From Prorocentrum cordatum (Eukaryota; Sar; Dinophyceae; Prorocentrales; Prorocentraceae): 64,000 nt of DNA. The position numbers and the translations under genes are program-made. Within the stretch, counting starts at the first letter, position 1. Every line of letters begins with the position of its first letter. Positions 1 through 11,100 of the stretch are shown one piece after another. The notes under the pieces are model-generated. The model did not search any database. It was not told the DNA's origin and saw only the letters and a list, made by a program, of their open reading frames with translations. The stretch lies in NCBI GenBank assembly GCA_963575745.1, contig CAUYUJ010014276.1, positions 99,501-163,500 of the forward strand, given 5' to 3'.

Positions 1-500
1 TCCGCCGACGGGGAGGGGCCATGTCTCGCCTGAAGCTATCACAGTCGGAGCGTCGAAAATGTAAACTCGTTGTTTCGGAAGGAGATCAGTGTTCATATGG
101 TTTCCCGGTTGGCTCCAGCAGAAAGTCTCCGCATGATGTCGGGCAAGAGAGGGTATTCTCGTTCCGCACTTCTGGTTATTTGGTTTTTGACGCCATGCCT
201 GTGCCAACCAGTGCTCAACACGATCTTCTGGCATTAAGAAAACAGAAGATATGACCCAGGGTCCCTCGTAAAACCCCAGTGCAGCTTCCCATCGCACAAC
301 CAGTACCTGGGAGGCCTCATCAAAATATTCCGCGGTCTGAGGGAGGAACAATGGAGAAGGACGGGAGCAGGGGAGGATGGAAAGAAACTGTACGTTTCAT
401 TTGAGATTTTAGGGAGGTGTTCGGGAGCTTGTGCGCGAATTCTTAGACCACGAGCTTCCTCACTTTATTTAATCGCTTCGCTCATTCCGCCGGCCCTGTA
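1..500. other. No recognisable gene
   Basis: This stretch holds no recognised gene. An open frame of 77 codons runs on the plus strand at 21-254, but its product matches no family I know, it lacks domain motifs, and it ends before any repeat boundary. It could be the tail of an exon that starts outside the window. Confidence 0.3.
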
Positions 501-504
501 GCGC

Positions 505-650
505 TTTTGGGGGCCTCTTGGGGCCGTCTTGGGGGCTTCTTGGGGGCTTCTTGGGAGCGTCTTGGGGCTCCTTGGCGGCGTATTGGGCTCCCCTGGGGCC
601 TCTTGGGGGGCTCTTGGGGGCCCCTTGGGGCGGGAGGGGGGGTAGTCGAT
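505..650. repeat. TTGGG-type minisatellite, locus 1
   Basis: Degenerate units of about 12-18 bp built on CTTGGGGGC/CTTGGGGCC are repeated head to tail. The same motif recurs at 3535-4080, 18950-19700 and 35470-35860, and in reverse complement at 20430-20620, 22980-23120 and 35960-36120. Open frames across it are low-complexity Gly/Leu/Trp or Pro/Arg strings and are not credible genes. Confidence 0.7.
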
Positions 651-699
651 TGCAGCCCCCCCCTTCGGAGGCCACGATCCTCGTGAGGGGTGGCGAAAA

Positions 700-1700
700 A
701 TAGCCTCCCCATGGGGATCGCCCGGGGATCAGCTGGGGATCGGCCGGGGTATTTTTCGTCCGGGGCCCCCCAGGGGCCGCCCCGCGCGCGCCGCGCGAAC
801 TAGAAATATTGTTAAGTAGTTACCGGAGATCTTAGCACGCCTCTGGCCCGTTGGGCCAGCGAATTCCAAGATGTGTAGACGAAAGAGACTACGTGGCTAC
901 CGCCTCTTGAGCCATTTCCGATCCATGCGTTGAGCTCCGCTGCCCTTATCCCTCCTGGACCCTCTCCGATGTAAGTATCCTACCTGCTCCCGTCGTTCAT
1001 CCCCGCCATGTGCATGCTTCATGTTGCCGGCCACCGGTGAGGAGACCCGGGAGCGCAAGAGCACTGCCTTATGTTGGTGCCCTTGCAGACGACGGTTCTG
1101 TGGGCACCGCAGCCGTCATAAGGCGTGAGGCGAGCTCGCGCGCTTGCGTGCTCTCTGCACCTTTTTTTCCAGCTGCCACGTCGTCGATTTGCCAGTGCCC
1201 TAGGCTGTTCAGCGCACGTCTGACACGTGCGCCACCATCCGGATCCACGCTCTGCCTCGGAAGCCCACCCCCGCCCCCCCGCCGTTTCTTGCGCTTCTGA
1301 GGGTCGCGCCGTACAGCGGGAGGAGAAAGCACGGCACTGCGAAGTAGAATGCTTCTCTCGTGGGAGAGCCCAGGCAGCCGTGAAGCAGCACGAGACACCA
1401 CGACAATTGCGAATCATTATGGTTATCTCGTCTGAAGGCCCTGGCTATGGTAAAGTGCGAGAAAAAAACACGGGGCTGCATGTTACATTGCTCGTTTTGT
1501 CTGAAAGCCCTGGCGGCCCCAAAGGAGGGCAGAACACCACAGGCAGCTTCGGCTCCGCCGCCACACCGCGTGCTCGATAGCTGGCTTCGGCTCCGCCGCC
1601 ACGCCGTTTCCTTCACACGTTGGCGCGTGCGGCGCTGGGAGGCGCCGGAGAAACGAGCTATGTTAGCTGAGTCGCCAGCGCCCCTTCGCCAACCCCCCCC
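700..1700. other. Unique sequence without recognised gene
   Basis: Several overlapping open frames lie on both strands here, none with a recognisable domain. Short GC-rich words recur, such as the CTTCGGCTCCGCCGCCAC motif near 1547 and 1585, suggesting local duplication. No RNA gene or mobile element is evident. Confidence 0.3.
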
Positions 1701-1734
1701 CCCTTGTCGCCCGCCCCGATAGGGAGAAGGAAGC

Positions 1735-2560
1735 AGGGAGAAGGAGGTGGGGAGCGGAGGGGGGAGGAAAGAGTGAAGAGAAGGAGGTGGGGAGGAGGAG
1801 GAGGAGGAGGAGGAGGAGGAGGAGGAGGAGGAGGACGAGGAGGAGGAGGAGGACGAGGAGGAGGAGGAGGAGGAGGAGGAGGAGGACGACGACACTCCCT
1901 CTCCCTCTCCATGCCGCCCCCTCCTCCCTCCCCCCGCCTCCCTGCCTCCGTTGCACGTCCCTTCCCCCGCACTCGTCTTCGCTGGTGGCTCCAGGGGGGG
2001 CGGGCGGCAGGATGGTGGGCACGAGCGCGAGGGTAGGCGGGCAGGCGGCGGCGGCGACGGAGGGCGTGGAGAGCGCGGAGCTGAGTGGCTGCAGTGCTGG
2101 GGTGGGCGAGAGAAGGAACGAGGAAGGGGCAGGGGGGAAGGTAAAGGGAAGAAACAGGAGGAGGAGGAGGATTTCGAGGGAGGAGGAGGAGGAGGAGGAG
2201 GAGGAGGAGGAGGAAGAGAACGAGACAGAGACGGTAGAGGACAGAGGGGGAGGAGGAGGGAGGAGGAGGAAGACGGAGGAAGCAGGGGACGAGGAGGAGG
2301 GAGGAGCGAGGGGGAGGAAGACGAGGGGGACGCATCGGTTGCAGCCAACCCTAGCCGGAGCAACGGCAAAAGGAGGGGGAGTCTCTCAGTGTTTCTCTCC
2401 CCTCCCCCAGGCTAAGGGGGCGAGACGCCTGAGGCGACGCCCCTCCACTGCAACCCATCCCTCCCCTGCACCCTCTCCATCCCTCTCCCTCCTGCCCCCT
2501 CCCCTCCCCCCACTTCCCGATCCACTTCCTTCACCCCTCCCCTCCTAGCGGTCCATCCCT
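1735..2560. repeat. GGA-rich and CCT-rich low-complexity block
   Basis: An almost pure (GGA)n tract lies at about 1795-1893 and a second at about 2157-2215. They are linked by purine-rich sequence and followed by CCCTCCC-rich DNA to about 2560. Long frames through it encode poly-Ser, poly-Pro, poly-Arg or poly-Gly and arise only from the triplet repeat. Confidence 0.85.
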
Positions 2561-3049
2561 CTGGTCCGTTTCCTCCAATCCCTCCACTCCCTCCATCCCT
2601 CCTTCCTTGACTCGGACCGTCCAGCAGTCCTTGTGAGAGGTCTCGGCAGTTGTCAGTTGTGCCCCCCGAGCCACAAGTAGCGATTTCAGAAAGAGCCCTT
2701 CGGCGTGCATCACAACCAGCAAACACACCAAGCTAGGGCGTTCAAGACCACTCGCCCCTCCCATCGCTAATCATAGACATGACTGTGGACAAGGAGGAAG
2801 TTGGGCCATCACATTGATATAGTAGCACATTCCCTGGGCACTCATCTCGATACACAACCGTCGGTCGCATACACCTACGACTGGGCGTCGTAGGCCGGGG
2901 GCGGATGTTTTGCAGTATTATGTGTATGTTCGTCCTCGGTAGCCGTCTTCTTTTCTGTGCTTATTCGTACTACTGCTATTCTTTCTTTCCTCCAGATAGG
3001 CTTGCCCTATAGGGTATCCAGCTCAAACCCTACTATTTGGTCCGTTGCA

Positions 3050-3330
3050 CCTCCCCCCCTAATTCATATGCCCCCCCTAATTTCTATGGCCATGCCTATG
3101 CCTATGCCTCCCCCCTAACTCCTATGCCTACGCCTATGCCTATGCAACACCTCTGAGCGATCCTATGCCTATGCCTATGCACCACCTCTGAGCGATCCTC
3201 CGCCTATGCCTATGTCAGAGAGCGCGTTTGCTTGCTTGTTTGCGCGCTTGCACGTGTGCTTGCTTGTGCGCTTGCACGCTTGCTCGCTTGCGCGCTTGCT
3301 TGCACGCTTGCTTGCTTGCTGACTTGCGGA
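3050..3330. repeat. CCTATG hexamer block followed by CTTGC-type repeats
   Basis: Imperfect CCTATG hexamers fill about 3055-3215, including a duplicated segment that reads CACCTCTGAGCGATCC at 3150 and 3183. From 3225 to 3325 the sequence becomes CTTGC/TTGCGCGC/TTGCACGC units. No gene is seen in the flanks (2560-3050 and 3330-3535). Confidence 0.7.
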
Positions 3331-3534
3331 TTCCAAGCATGCTTGATTCCTCTGATGATTTGATTTGATTCGTCTACTCTATTTGGAGTCAACGCTGGCT
3401 GGTATTAGTCTTCATAGTTTTAGTCTTATCGTTCCTCGAACTAGTATTATTATTATCCTGGTGATGATCGAGTGGTTTTCGGCCCATCCCGCCACCGTGC
3501 TTGGGTTGTGGATCAGAGTTCTTAGGGATGCTTC

Positions 3535-4085
3535 TTCGGGCGTCTTCGGAACGCTCTCGGGGTCTTCTTGGGAGCAGTTTGGGGGCCTCTTGGGAGCCTC
3601 TTGGGGGCCTCTTGGGGCCTCTCGGGGGCCTCATCGGGCCTGTTGGGGGCCTCTCGGGACCTCCTGGGGGCCCCTTGGGGCCGAGGGCTCGAAATGTCCG
3701 TTCGGGTTCTCTTTGGGCCCTCTTGGGCCGTATTAGGCACCTTGTGGGCCGTTTTGGGGCCCTCTTGGGCCGTTTTGGGTGCCTCTTCGGGGCGTCTGGT
3801 GCCGTTTTGGGGCGATCTTGGGGGCCGCGTGGGCAGTCTTGGAGCGTCGGGAAGCCGAAAAGACGAGAACGCCAAAATCCGTAAAAAAAATAAATAAAGA
3901 GAAATCAATGATGTTGGCCTGTTGTGGCCCCCTTGGGAGGTCTCTTGGAAGCCTCGTGGATGTCTTGGAGGCCTCTTGGACCGTCTTGGGACCGCCTTGG
4001 GCGTCTTGGAGCGATCTTTCGGCGACCTGGAGCACCCTTAGACTATTTTCGGTATGGTTGGGGCTCTCTTAGCGCGTCTTGGAGC
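3535..4085. repeat. TTGGG-type minisatellite, locus 2
   Basis: Long run of degenerate GGGGCCTCTTGG-like units. It is interrupted at about 3850-3910 by an A-rich stretch containing the word AAAATCCGTAAAAAAAATAA, and then resumes. From 4085 to 4640 there is no recognised gene. Confidence 0.7.
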
Positions 4086-4640
4086 TCTCTTAGGCCCACA
4101 AAGTCATGCGACAAACCGCGGGGAACTGCGACAAGTCCAAGAAAATGCGAGAATTCGGGGTCCGGGCCCTGAGGAGTGAGGATTAAGGCTTCGAGGATTG
4201 AGCAAAGGACCTGAGGAAACGCCCGCTCCGTGCCCAGCGGCACGGTGGCGGATTTGCATGGTCATTCTTGGTAGTAGTCGTGTTTTTCGTTTTAATTGTT
4301 CTTTCTCAAGCTGTTGTTGTTCCCAATCAGTGCTTCCACTGAAGGGGTCCGAGCGGAAGTCGAAAGATTTGGCGAAAGTTTCCCGCCGATTTTGGTAGCA
4401 GGCTGGGTTCCCGGGTTACCGGTTATTGGTTCCGGGCCGATTTCGGTGGGTTCTGGGTTCCCGGGCTCTCGGGTTCCCGGTCGATCTCCTCAGCGAAAAC
4501 CATCCACTGATTAGGTTTTTTTTCTCTGGTGTAATTTGTTTTTTTTTCTCAAGTTGTTGTTCCCAACCATCCTGTGGTGCTGGGTCCTCGTTTTGAAGAG
4601 ACGGTGCCCCGCGTCTCCTTCCTTCCTCCCGCTGCCCTCT

Positions 4641-4678
4641 CCCTCCTCCTCCTCCTCGTCATCGTCATCGTCATCGTC

Positions 4679-4745
<67 letters not shown>

Positions 4746-4761
4746 CATCATCACATCATCA

Positions 4762-4818
<57 letters not shown>

Positions 4819-4820
4819 GA
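4641..4820. repeat. (ATC)n microsatellite
   Basis: CTC and GTCATC triplets pass into a nearly perfect CAT/ATC triplet run of about 130 bp with three short CACATCATC interruptions. It directly abuts the 90-bp satellite. Poly-Ser, poly-Ile, poly-Met and poly-Asp frames through it are repeat artefacts. Confidence 0.9.
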
Positions 4821-4850
4821 TCATCACCATCGCCATCGTCAGCGCCGCGC

Positions 4851-5726
4851 CACTCACACGTTTTCGTGGCCCCATAGGGAGCTCCACCGAAGGCCCCAGT
4901 GGCTGCGCTCGCATGCGGTTCCACCCCCATTCTGGCACACCCCTCACACGTTTCGTGGCCCCATAGGGAGCTCCACCGAAGGCCCCAGTGGCTGCGCTCG
5001 CATGCGGTTCCACCCCGCATTCTGGCACACCCCTCACACGTTTCGTGGCCCCATAGGGAGCTCCACCGAAGGCCCCAGTGGCTGCGCCCGCATGCGGTTC
5101 CACCCCCCATTCTGGCACACCCCTCACACGTTTCGTGGCCCCATAGGGAGCTCCACCGAAGGCCCCAGTGGCTGCGCCCGCATGCGGTTCCACCCCCCAT
5201 TCTGGCACACCCCTCACACGTTTCGTGGCCCCATAGGGAGCTCCACCGAAGGCCCCAGTGGCTGCGCCCGCATGCGGTTCCACCCCCCATTCTGGCACAC
5301 CCCTCACACGTTTCGTGGCCCCATAGGGAGCTCCACCGAAGGCCCCAGTGGCTGCGCCCGCATGCGGTTCCACCCCCCATTCTGGCACACCCCTCACACG
5401 TTTCGTGGCCCCATAGGGAGCTCCACCGAAGGCCCCAGTGGCTGCGCCCGCATGCGGTTCCACCCCCCATTCTGGCACACCCCTCACACGTTTCGTGGCC
5501 CCATAGGGAGCTCCACCGAAGGCCCCAGTGGCTGCGCCCGCATGCGGTTCCACCCCCCATTCTGGCACACCCCTCACACGTTTCGTGGCCCCATAGGGAG
5601 CTCCACCGAAGGCCCCAGTGGCTGCGCCCGCATGCGGTTCCACCCCCCATTCTGGCACACCCCTCACACGTTTCGTGGCCCCATAGGGAGCTCCACCGAA
5701 GGCCCCAGTGGCTGCGCCCGCATGCG
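4851..5726. repeat. 90-bp satellite array, left part
   Basis: About 9.7 tandem copies of a 90-bp unit containing CCCCATAGGGAGCTCCACC and CGCATGCGGTTCCACC. Inner copies are identical or nearly so; the two outermost left copies carry changes (CGCTCGCATGCG instead of CGCCCGCATGCG, and an extra T before CGTGG). Because 90 is divisible by three, several frames on both strands stay open with 30-residue repeats, so openness is no evidence of coding. The array stops at the 14-bp word that is duplicated on the far side of the LINE. Confidence 0.95.
5713..5726. repeat. Target-site duplication, left copy (LINE-1)
   Basis: TGCGCCCGCATGCG is the satellite sequence immediately before the LINE. The same 14 bases occur at 12291-12304, where the satellite resumes in register. 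Confidence 0.85.
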
Positions 5727-5875
5727 AGCCGTTCTGGCTCAGACCTGTTTCAGGTGCTGAGCTTGCAGCAGCAGGATTCAGAGCGGCAGTCGCTGCTGCG
5801 AGTCATCGCCCTTTGTGGCTACTTGTTTCAGGCCGAACACAGGCCCCAGTTCCCTCGCCCAGTCACTGGGCTTCC

Positions 5876-6982
5876 ATGGCAAATGGCGGAGGCGGCGCTG
5901 GAGATGTTCTGGCGGGCCCCCGCTCTCCCACATGGGCATGCGGATCCTGTGGGAGGAACGCTAATTGGGCGTGCCGCATCACATGTCTATGTGGCGAGCG
6001 TGCACCAGCAGATGTGGTTCGTCGTGCTCGTGAGCGTGCTGGCGGTGCTGCGGAGCGTGGGCCTCTTAGACGTCGCGCACCAGCGGGAACCGACCCGCTC
6101 CAGCAGAAGATCGACGCGCTGCAGAAGAAGTACGACGCGCTGGTGGCCGAGAGCAATGGAGTTCCCCCGCCCGCGGCCACCTCTTCCACGGAGAAGGAGC
6201 TGTCTCCCGCAGACAAGCTCAAGGAGAAGATCAAGCAACTTGAGAGCTCACTTGCAGCGTGCAAGTTGCTGCCTGATGAGGTTGGTAAGGAAGCTTGTGA
6301 GTCATTGGAGAAGCAGCTGGCGGACTTCCGCAAGCAGTTGGCGGCGACGAAGCCAGAGCTTACCCAGCACACCAACATCGGACATCGGTTTTCTCGAGCG
6401 ACGACACGCAAGAGCAAGCTCGAGCAGCAGGTTTCCGATCAGCTTGGGATCATCCGTGCAGCCGAAGAACGTGCTGATACTCTTCGAGCGCAGATCAAGG
6501 CAGCTGGGGAGGAGATCTCGATGCTTAATCGTGAGTTGGTCGATACTTTACCATTGGTGCCTAAGGTCAATTTGGAGGTCGATCCTAACGCCTTGGCTCA
6601 ACACCCTCAAGCAGCAGTGCTCAAGACGTTCATGGAGTCAGATACGTTCAAGATCTTTGCGGAGGTCCTGGGCGAGAGCATCAAGGCCCGCGAGCCCCCC
6701 AAGCCAGCGACAGCCGCCTCGCCCTTCGCTACTCCGTCTGGTGGTGCGAGTCAGGCTCCTGGCAGTGCCTCTGGGGCTAGCGGGCCAGGTGAGGACCGTG
6801 ACGGGGCCGACGCAAATTCAGGTGGAGTTGGAGTGCGCGTCCCAGATGACATGGAACTCGACGACCTCGATGACACCACCATCGACAGTATCCTCACTGC
6901 GGCTAGAGAGGAGGGTTTCGACAAGAGTACCTTTTCTGAGCGGTTCGGTGGTCAGCTGCGCCGTTTCAAGCCGCGAGTTTAA
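5876..6982 (+). CDS. LINE ORF1 protein: zinc finger plus coiled coil
   Basis: Nucleic-acid-binding ORF1-type protein of the LINE, expected to coat the element RNA. I start it at the ATG at 5876 (368 residues) rather than at the in-frame ATG at 5708, which lies in satellite sequence. The N-terminus has a RanBP2-like finger, WACGSCGRNANWACRITCLC, with paired cysteines around an Asn-Trp core. Two coiled-coil stretches follow, one starting LQQKIDALQKKYDALVAE and one starting LEQQVSDQL. The C-terminal third is acidic and Gly/Ser/Pro-rich, containing DDMELDDLDDTTIDSIL. The frame is intact to a TAA at 6980. ORF2 follows in another frame. Role is inferred from position and family. Confidence 0.8.
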   Translation: MANGGGGAGDVLAGPRSPTWACGSCGRNANWACRITCLCGERAPADVVRRARERAGGAAERGPLRRRAPAGTDPLQQKIDALQKKYDALVAESNGVPPPAATSSTEKELSPADKLKEKIKQLESSLAACKLLPDEVGKEACESLEKQLADFRKQLAATKPELTQHTNIGHRFSRATTRKSKLEQQVSDQLGIIRAAEERADTLRAQIKAAGEEISMLNRELVDTLPLVPKVNLEVDPNALAQHPQAAVLKTFMESDTFKIFAEVLGESIKAREPPKPATAASPFATPSGGASQAPGSASGASGPGEDRDGADANSGGVGVRVPDDMELDDLDDTTIDSILTAAREEGFDKSTFSERFGGQLRRFKPRV

Positions 6983-6983
6983 C

Positions 6984-8040
6984 CAGAGCCAGCCGCTTTG
7001 CTGCGGGCTCAAACTTTCTAAATTCGGAGTTCCTGCTCCACCTCCGCCCCCCTCCACCCCTTCGACTCCGCTGTCCTCAGAGCTCGATGGCCTGGGCAGC
7101 TGCTTCGAAACGTATAATGGCAACTGTTGGGCCACGTTACGCGACCGTCTGAGGAGGTCTTCGGCTAGTATACTGTTGGCGCAGGAGGTGGGCTTCATCC
7201 AGGATCGTGAGGGTGAAAAAGCTAGCTCTGCGGGGGCCCTGGGATGGAAAACGTTGTCTTCCCCATCCCTCCCTGGCGAGGGCAACCGAACTAGGGCGGG
7301 GGTGGCGGTCTTCGTTCGCTCACACCTTGGCCTTAGGTGGCCTGCGGATCGGACGGGCATATTGTACCCTGGTAGGTTAATGCACGTTGTCGTTGATCTG
7401 CCAGGATGGCCCCCTCTCCAAGTTGTGCGTGGATATCTCAAGAGTGGCACTGGTATGTGCAAGTTGAATATTCAGTTACTTCGTCTCATGGGGGAGCGTC
7501 TCCAGGGCGAACACATGTTTCTGGTGGGTTGTGACTGGAACCTCGACCCCATCCTTGTTGATTCCTCGGGCGCGCGTCGTCGTACGGGGGGGGGCGCTTT
7601 TTGTTCCTGGACAGAAAACTTGCCTCTCCCCACAGAGTCTGTCTACGATCGATTATTTCTTGGTGAGCTCGGGCCTCGCGAAGGCCACTGATGGGGTCCA
7701 AGCGGACCTCGATTGGACCCATAGGCCCCACCGCCCTGTCATTTTGAACCTCAAGGAGAATGCTGTTCAATGCTATCAGTTGCAGCATCGAGCCCACCAG
7801 CGCCTTCCCACCAGTTTGCCCATAGGACCCTTGCCCCAGCCGCAGGATTGGCGCCTCGCGCGGGGGATCGCCGAGGCCGCCGCCGAGGCTGCGCTTGAGG
7901 CACCTGTCGGCCAGGCGTGGGCGTTGCTCTCTGTTGCGTGGCAACACTTTGCTAACACTTTCGAGCTTGAGCTTGAGAGCTACACTGGTGAGGTTGTTAG
8001 ATGTATAGGTTTCCGAGGTGATTATCTGAAACCTAAATAG
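6984..8040 (+). pseudogene. LINE ORF2, endonuclease part, frameshifted
   Basis: Encodes an exonuclease-endonuclease-phosphatase-type domain that would nick target DNA. The first reading frame runs from just after ORF1 to about 7590. It contains ETYNGNCWATLRDRL, the acidic LLAQEVGF motif near 7175 and the GCDWNLDP motif near 7528. After a run of nine G (about 7587-7595) the domain continues in the next frame with STIDYFLVSSG and a terminal HRPHRPVIL, equivalent to the catalytic SDHxPV end of the family. That frame ends at a TAG (8038-8040), after which the same frame continues into the RT. No good ATG marks the ORF2 start; the first one in the endonuclease frame after ORF1 is at about 7381, inside the domain. 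The G-run shift may be mutation or an assembly error. Confidence 0.8.
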
Positions 8041-8103
8041 GTCCCGATTTTCGCCAAACCCCGTGCTGTTGAAACGCTTTCGGTCTCTCGGGGATGGATT
8101 TGG

Positions 8104-11100
8104 TTGGCCCGGCACCTCAGCGAAACGGTGGGGGCCTCCGCGAGGCTCCAGCAGTCCTACACGAGGGCCGCTGAGGACCCCGACGGCCTTGAGAACATCA
8201 CGGCCCGTGACCAGATGCTCCAGAATGTTCAGCTTCAAATCCAGCAGCTTTTAGGTCTTCCTTGCCCAGGCGAAGGAGGCGACATACGCCTCGATTCGAC
8301 CTTACGGCAGGCACGCAGTCTGGCGAACAAGTTCCCCTCGTCAGGCCCTTTGAATGGCTGGTGCGACGAGCGCCAGGAGTTCCTACAGTCGTGGGAGGAC
8401 GATCTCCTCTCGGCCAAGCAGGCCATTGTTAAGCAGCAGCAGGACAGCTGGGATCAATGGCAGGAGCAGGCGTTGGAGGGAGGTGCCAGGGGGATGCATC
8501 GACTTACTAAGTTAAAAGCTATGTGGAATCCCACTGTGGTCCAGACCCACCCTGGAGTTTTCAGCAGTAATCCGCAGCTCCTTCTTCGCCGTGAAGGGGA
8601 AGAGCTGGCTAAGTTTTGGCGCGCGTCTCATGTGCCCCCTGAAGTTTGCGTGCCCGACCGTGTCCACCTGCCTCGGCCGAGCGCGGCTGAGCTTAGGAAT
8701 GCCTCGAGCAGTTTCAGCCACCACACGTCCCAATCCCTCGATGGTTTTCACCCTCGTCACTTCAGCCTCGGGTCGGATGCGGCTCTTGAAACTTTCGCGG
8801 CGCTTGTTCAGGCGATTGAGTCCCTGGGCCTCTTCCCCAAACAGCTGTTTTGGCTCCTTTTTCCCTTGCTTGAAAAACCGAAAGGGGGCCTGAGACCCAT
8901 TTTGTTATGTGCGGGACCCGTTTGTGTTTGGGGGAGACTGAGGCGCCCCGCCACTGTTGACTTCAATGATAGGTATCCTCGCAAGTACTGGGCTTTCGGA
9001 CCAGGTAGGAGTGCTGAAGACGCTGTGTGGCATCAGGCCGCACGGGCCGAGGTCGCGCACCATGACGACAAGGTGACGGGGGGATTCATATGGGACGGGA
9101 CTAAGTATTACGATTCCTTCGATCTCTCCGTGCTGCGCCAGCGCGCCCTAGATTATGGCATTGATGCTACGATTGTGAAGACGACATATAATTATTGGCG
9201 AGGCCCTCGGTTGCTACGGCTGGGTGCCCAATATGCTTCTGTGCCCTACTTCGCCTCTTCGGGCTTACCCGCGGGCGATATCTTTAATGATGTATTCGTT
9301 CGCGTCTATAGTACCGAGGCCTTCGGTAAGTTCGTTGCCAGCCATGGTGATGTGTGGTTATCCTCTTATGTCGACGATGACAGCGCGACGACCGAGGGGA
9401 CGGAGGAGGAGGTGATTAGCAACGTTACTCGAGCAGCAGCAGCGTTGTTCATCATCTTTAGAGATGAGCTTCGAGTTGCGGTGCATCCTGACAAAGTTTG
9501 CACGTTCGGCAGTTCGCTCGCGATGGCCAAGAGTATCGCACGACATCTTGGGCACATGTCTGGGCAAGTCTCTAACAGCGTGGTCTCACTCGGCACCGAC
9601 CTGGCTCCTGGCCAGCGTCGTTCGGCACCCAGAGCTTTGCGGAGACGACGGGCCCGCCTTCGTGATATGCGTCGGCGGCACCGCGTCCTCCAGCGATATC
9701 GTCACGCCCTTCCTCGCCAGAAAGGTCGTATGGGAAAAATCTATGTCGCTGGAGTTGTGCCCGCGGCCAGTTTGGGATCTGGGGTGATAGGGATGAGCAA
9801 TCAGGAACTCCAGCAGGCTCGACGGGTCCTCTTAGCCTACAAGCCCCCTCGACACCAGGGATGTTCTTTGCACGCCAAGCTCGCCATACTAGGCGATCCT
9901 GTGTGGCGCGCTGCTGTTGCTCCTGCGCTTCACTGGGCTGGGGCGGTGTGGACGGCGATCACGTGTCCTCAAATATCCCAGTACACGGTTAAGGATGTGT
10001 GCTCCATCTGGCGCACGATACCCTTCGATGATGATGTCACCTGGCGGTCCTCCAGGGGACCTGTGCAGCGTATGCATCTCAGCCTTCATAGACTGGGATG
10101 GGTCTCTACGTCGGCTTTGACTTTTCGCGACGATAAAGATAGAGAAGTCCATTTAGGTTACACCTCCCCCGCTATGCTTGCTCACATCCTGGATCTCGCT
10201 ACCCAGAGGGCCCACGAGCGGGCCCTGGCCGAGCACACTCCTGGGTTCGGTGGCGATCGCGTTTGTGTTGAGCCCCTCAAGAAGTTTCTGGGGCCCCAAG
10301 GAAAGGGCCTTAGCCCTCGTGAAAAATATCTGGCCCTCACCTGTTTCTGTAAGGGAGTGTGGACTCGTACGCGAGCTCGTGCCTGTGGGTACCAGACGGA
10401 TGGCTTGTGCCCACTTTGCGGGCAGCCCGACAGCGTTCGACACCGCCTGTGGCAGTGCATGCACCCGACGGCGGCTGCGGCTCGAGCCGAGGCGCTGGAC
10501 GGGGTCCCTGTCGAATGGCATGCGGAGGCGATCGAGAGCGAGGATCGGCTTTTCTTTGGTGAGATGAAATGGTCCCACCCCGAAGCCTCGTATCCGCCCC
10601 CTTCCCCCGAGCCCAACCCTCAACTGTATGATGCCTCGGGTGCCGCGGTGCCTTGGGACGCGATCGATTTGCGGGGGCTCGATGTGTGCGTGGATGGTTC
10701 GGCCAGCAAACATTGTATCCGTGAGCTCTCGAGAGCTTTCTACTCCTGGATCTTTTTGGGGTCCCGACCCAATGAAATTGTTGCCACTGCTCGTGGTACG
10801 GCCCTGGACACCCTTCCCCAAACATCACAGACCGCCGAACATCAGGCGATGGCTTTGCTTCCCATGTTCCAGCAGCTCGGAGGAAGAAGGTACGGGGACA
10901 GCCTGACCGTCGTTAAGTTATGCCGTGCGGATCCCAGGCATCAAGTTTCTAGGAAGCATCGTTATGCTGGTCTGCGACGCGGATCGCTGCTGCACGAAGT
11001 CGCTGGCCATTCTCCTGTTGTCTCTCATACGCCAGCGCACCGACAACTGGCTGATATTGACGCTCTGCCCGGTGATGAACGGCGTATCGGCTTGGGAAAC

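Noticed and set aside
1209-2369. A 386-codon Ser/Pro-rich minus-strand frame
   Set aside because: Generated by GGA/CCT triplet repeats.
4751-5667. Two 300-codon minus-strand frames of 30-residue repeats
   Set aside because: Satellite translation; several frames are open on both strands, so openness carries no information.
4899-7691. A 930-codon plus-strand open frame
   Set aside because: It joins satellite repeats, the wrong frame of ORF1 and the endonuclease only because the 90-bp unit is divisible by three. The real coding parts are separate.
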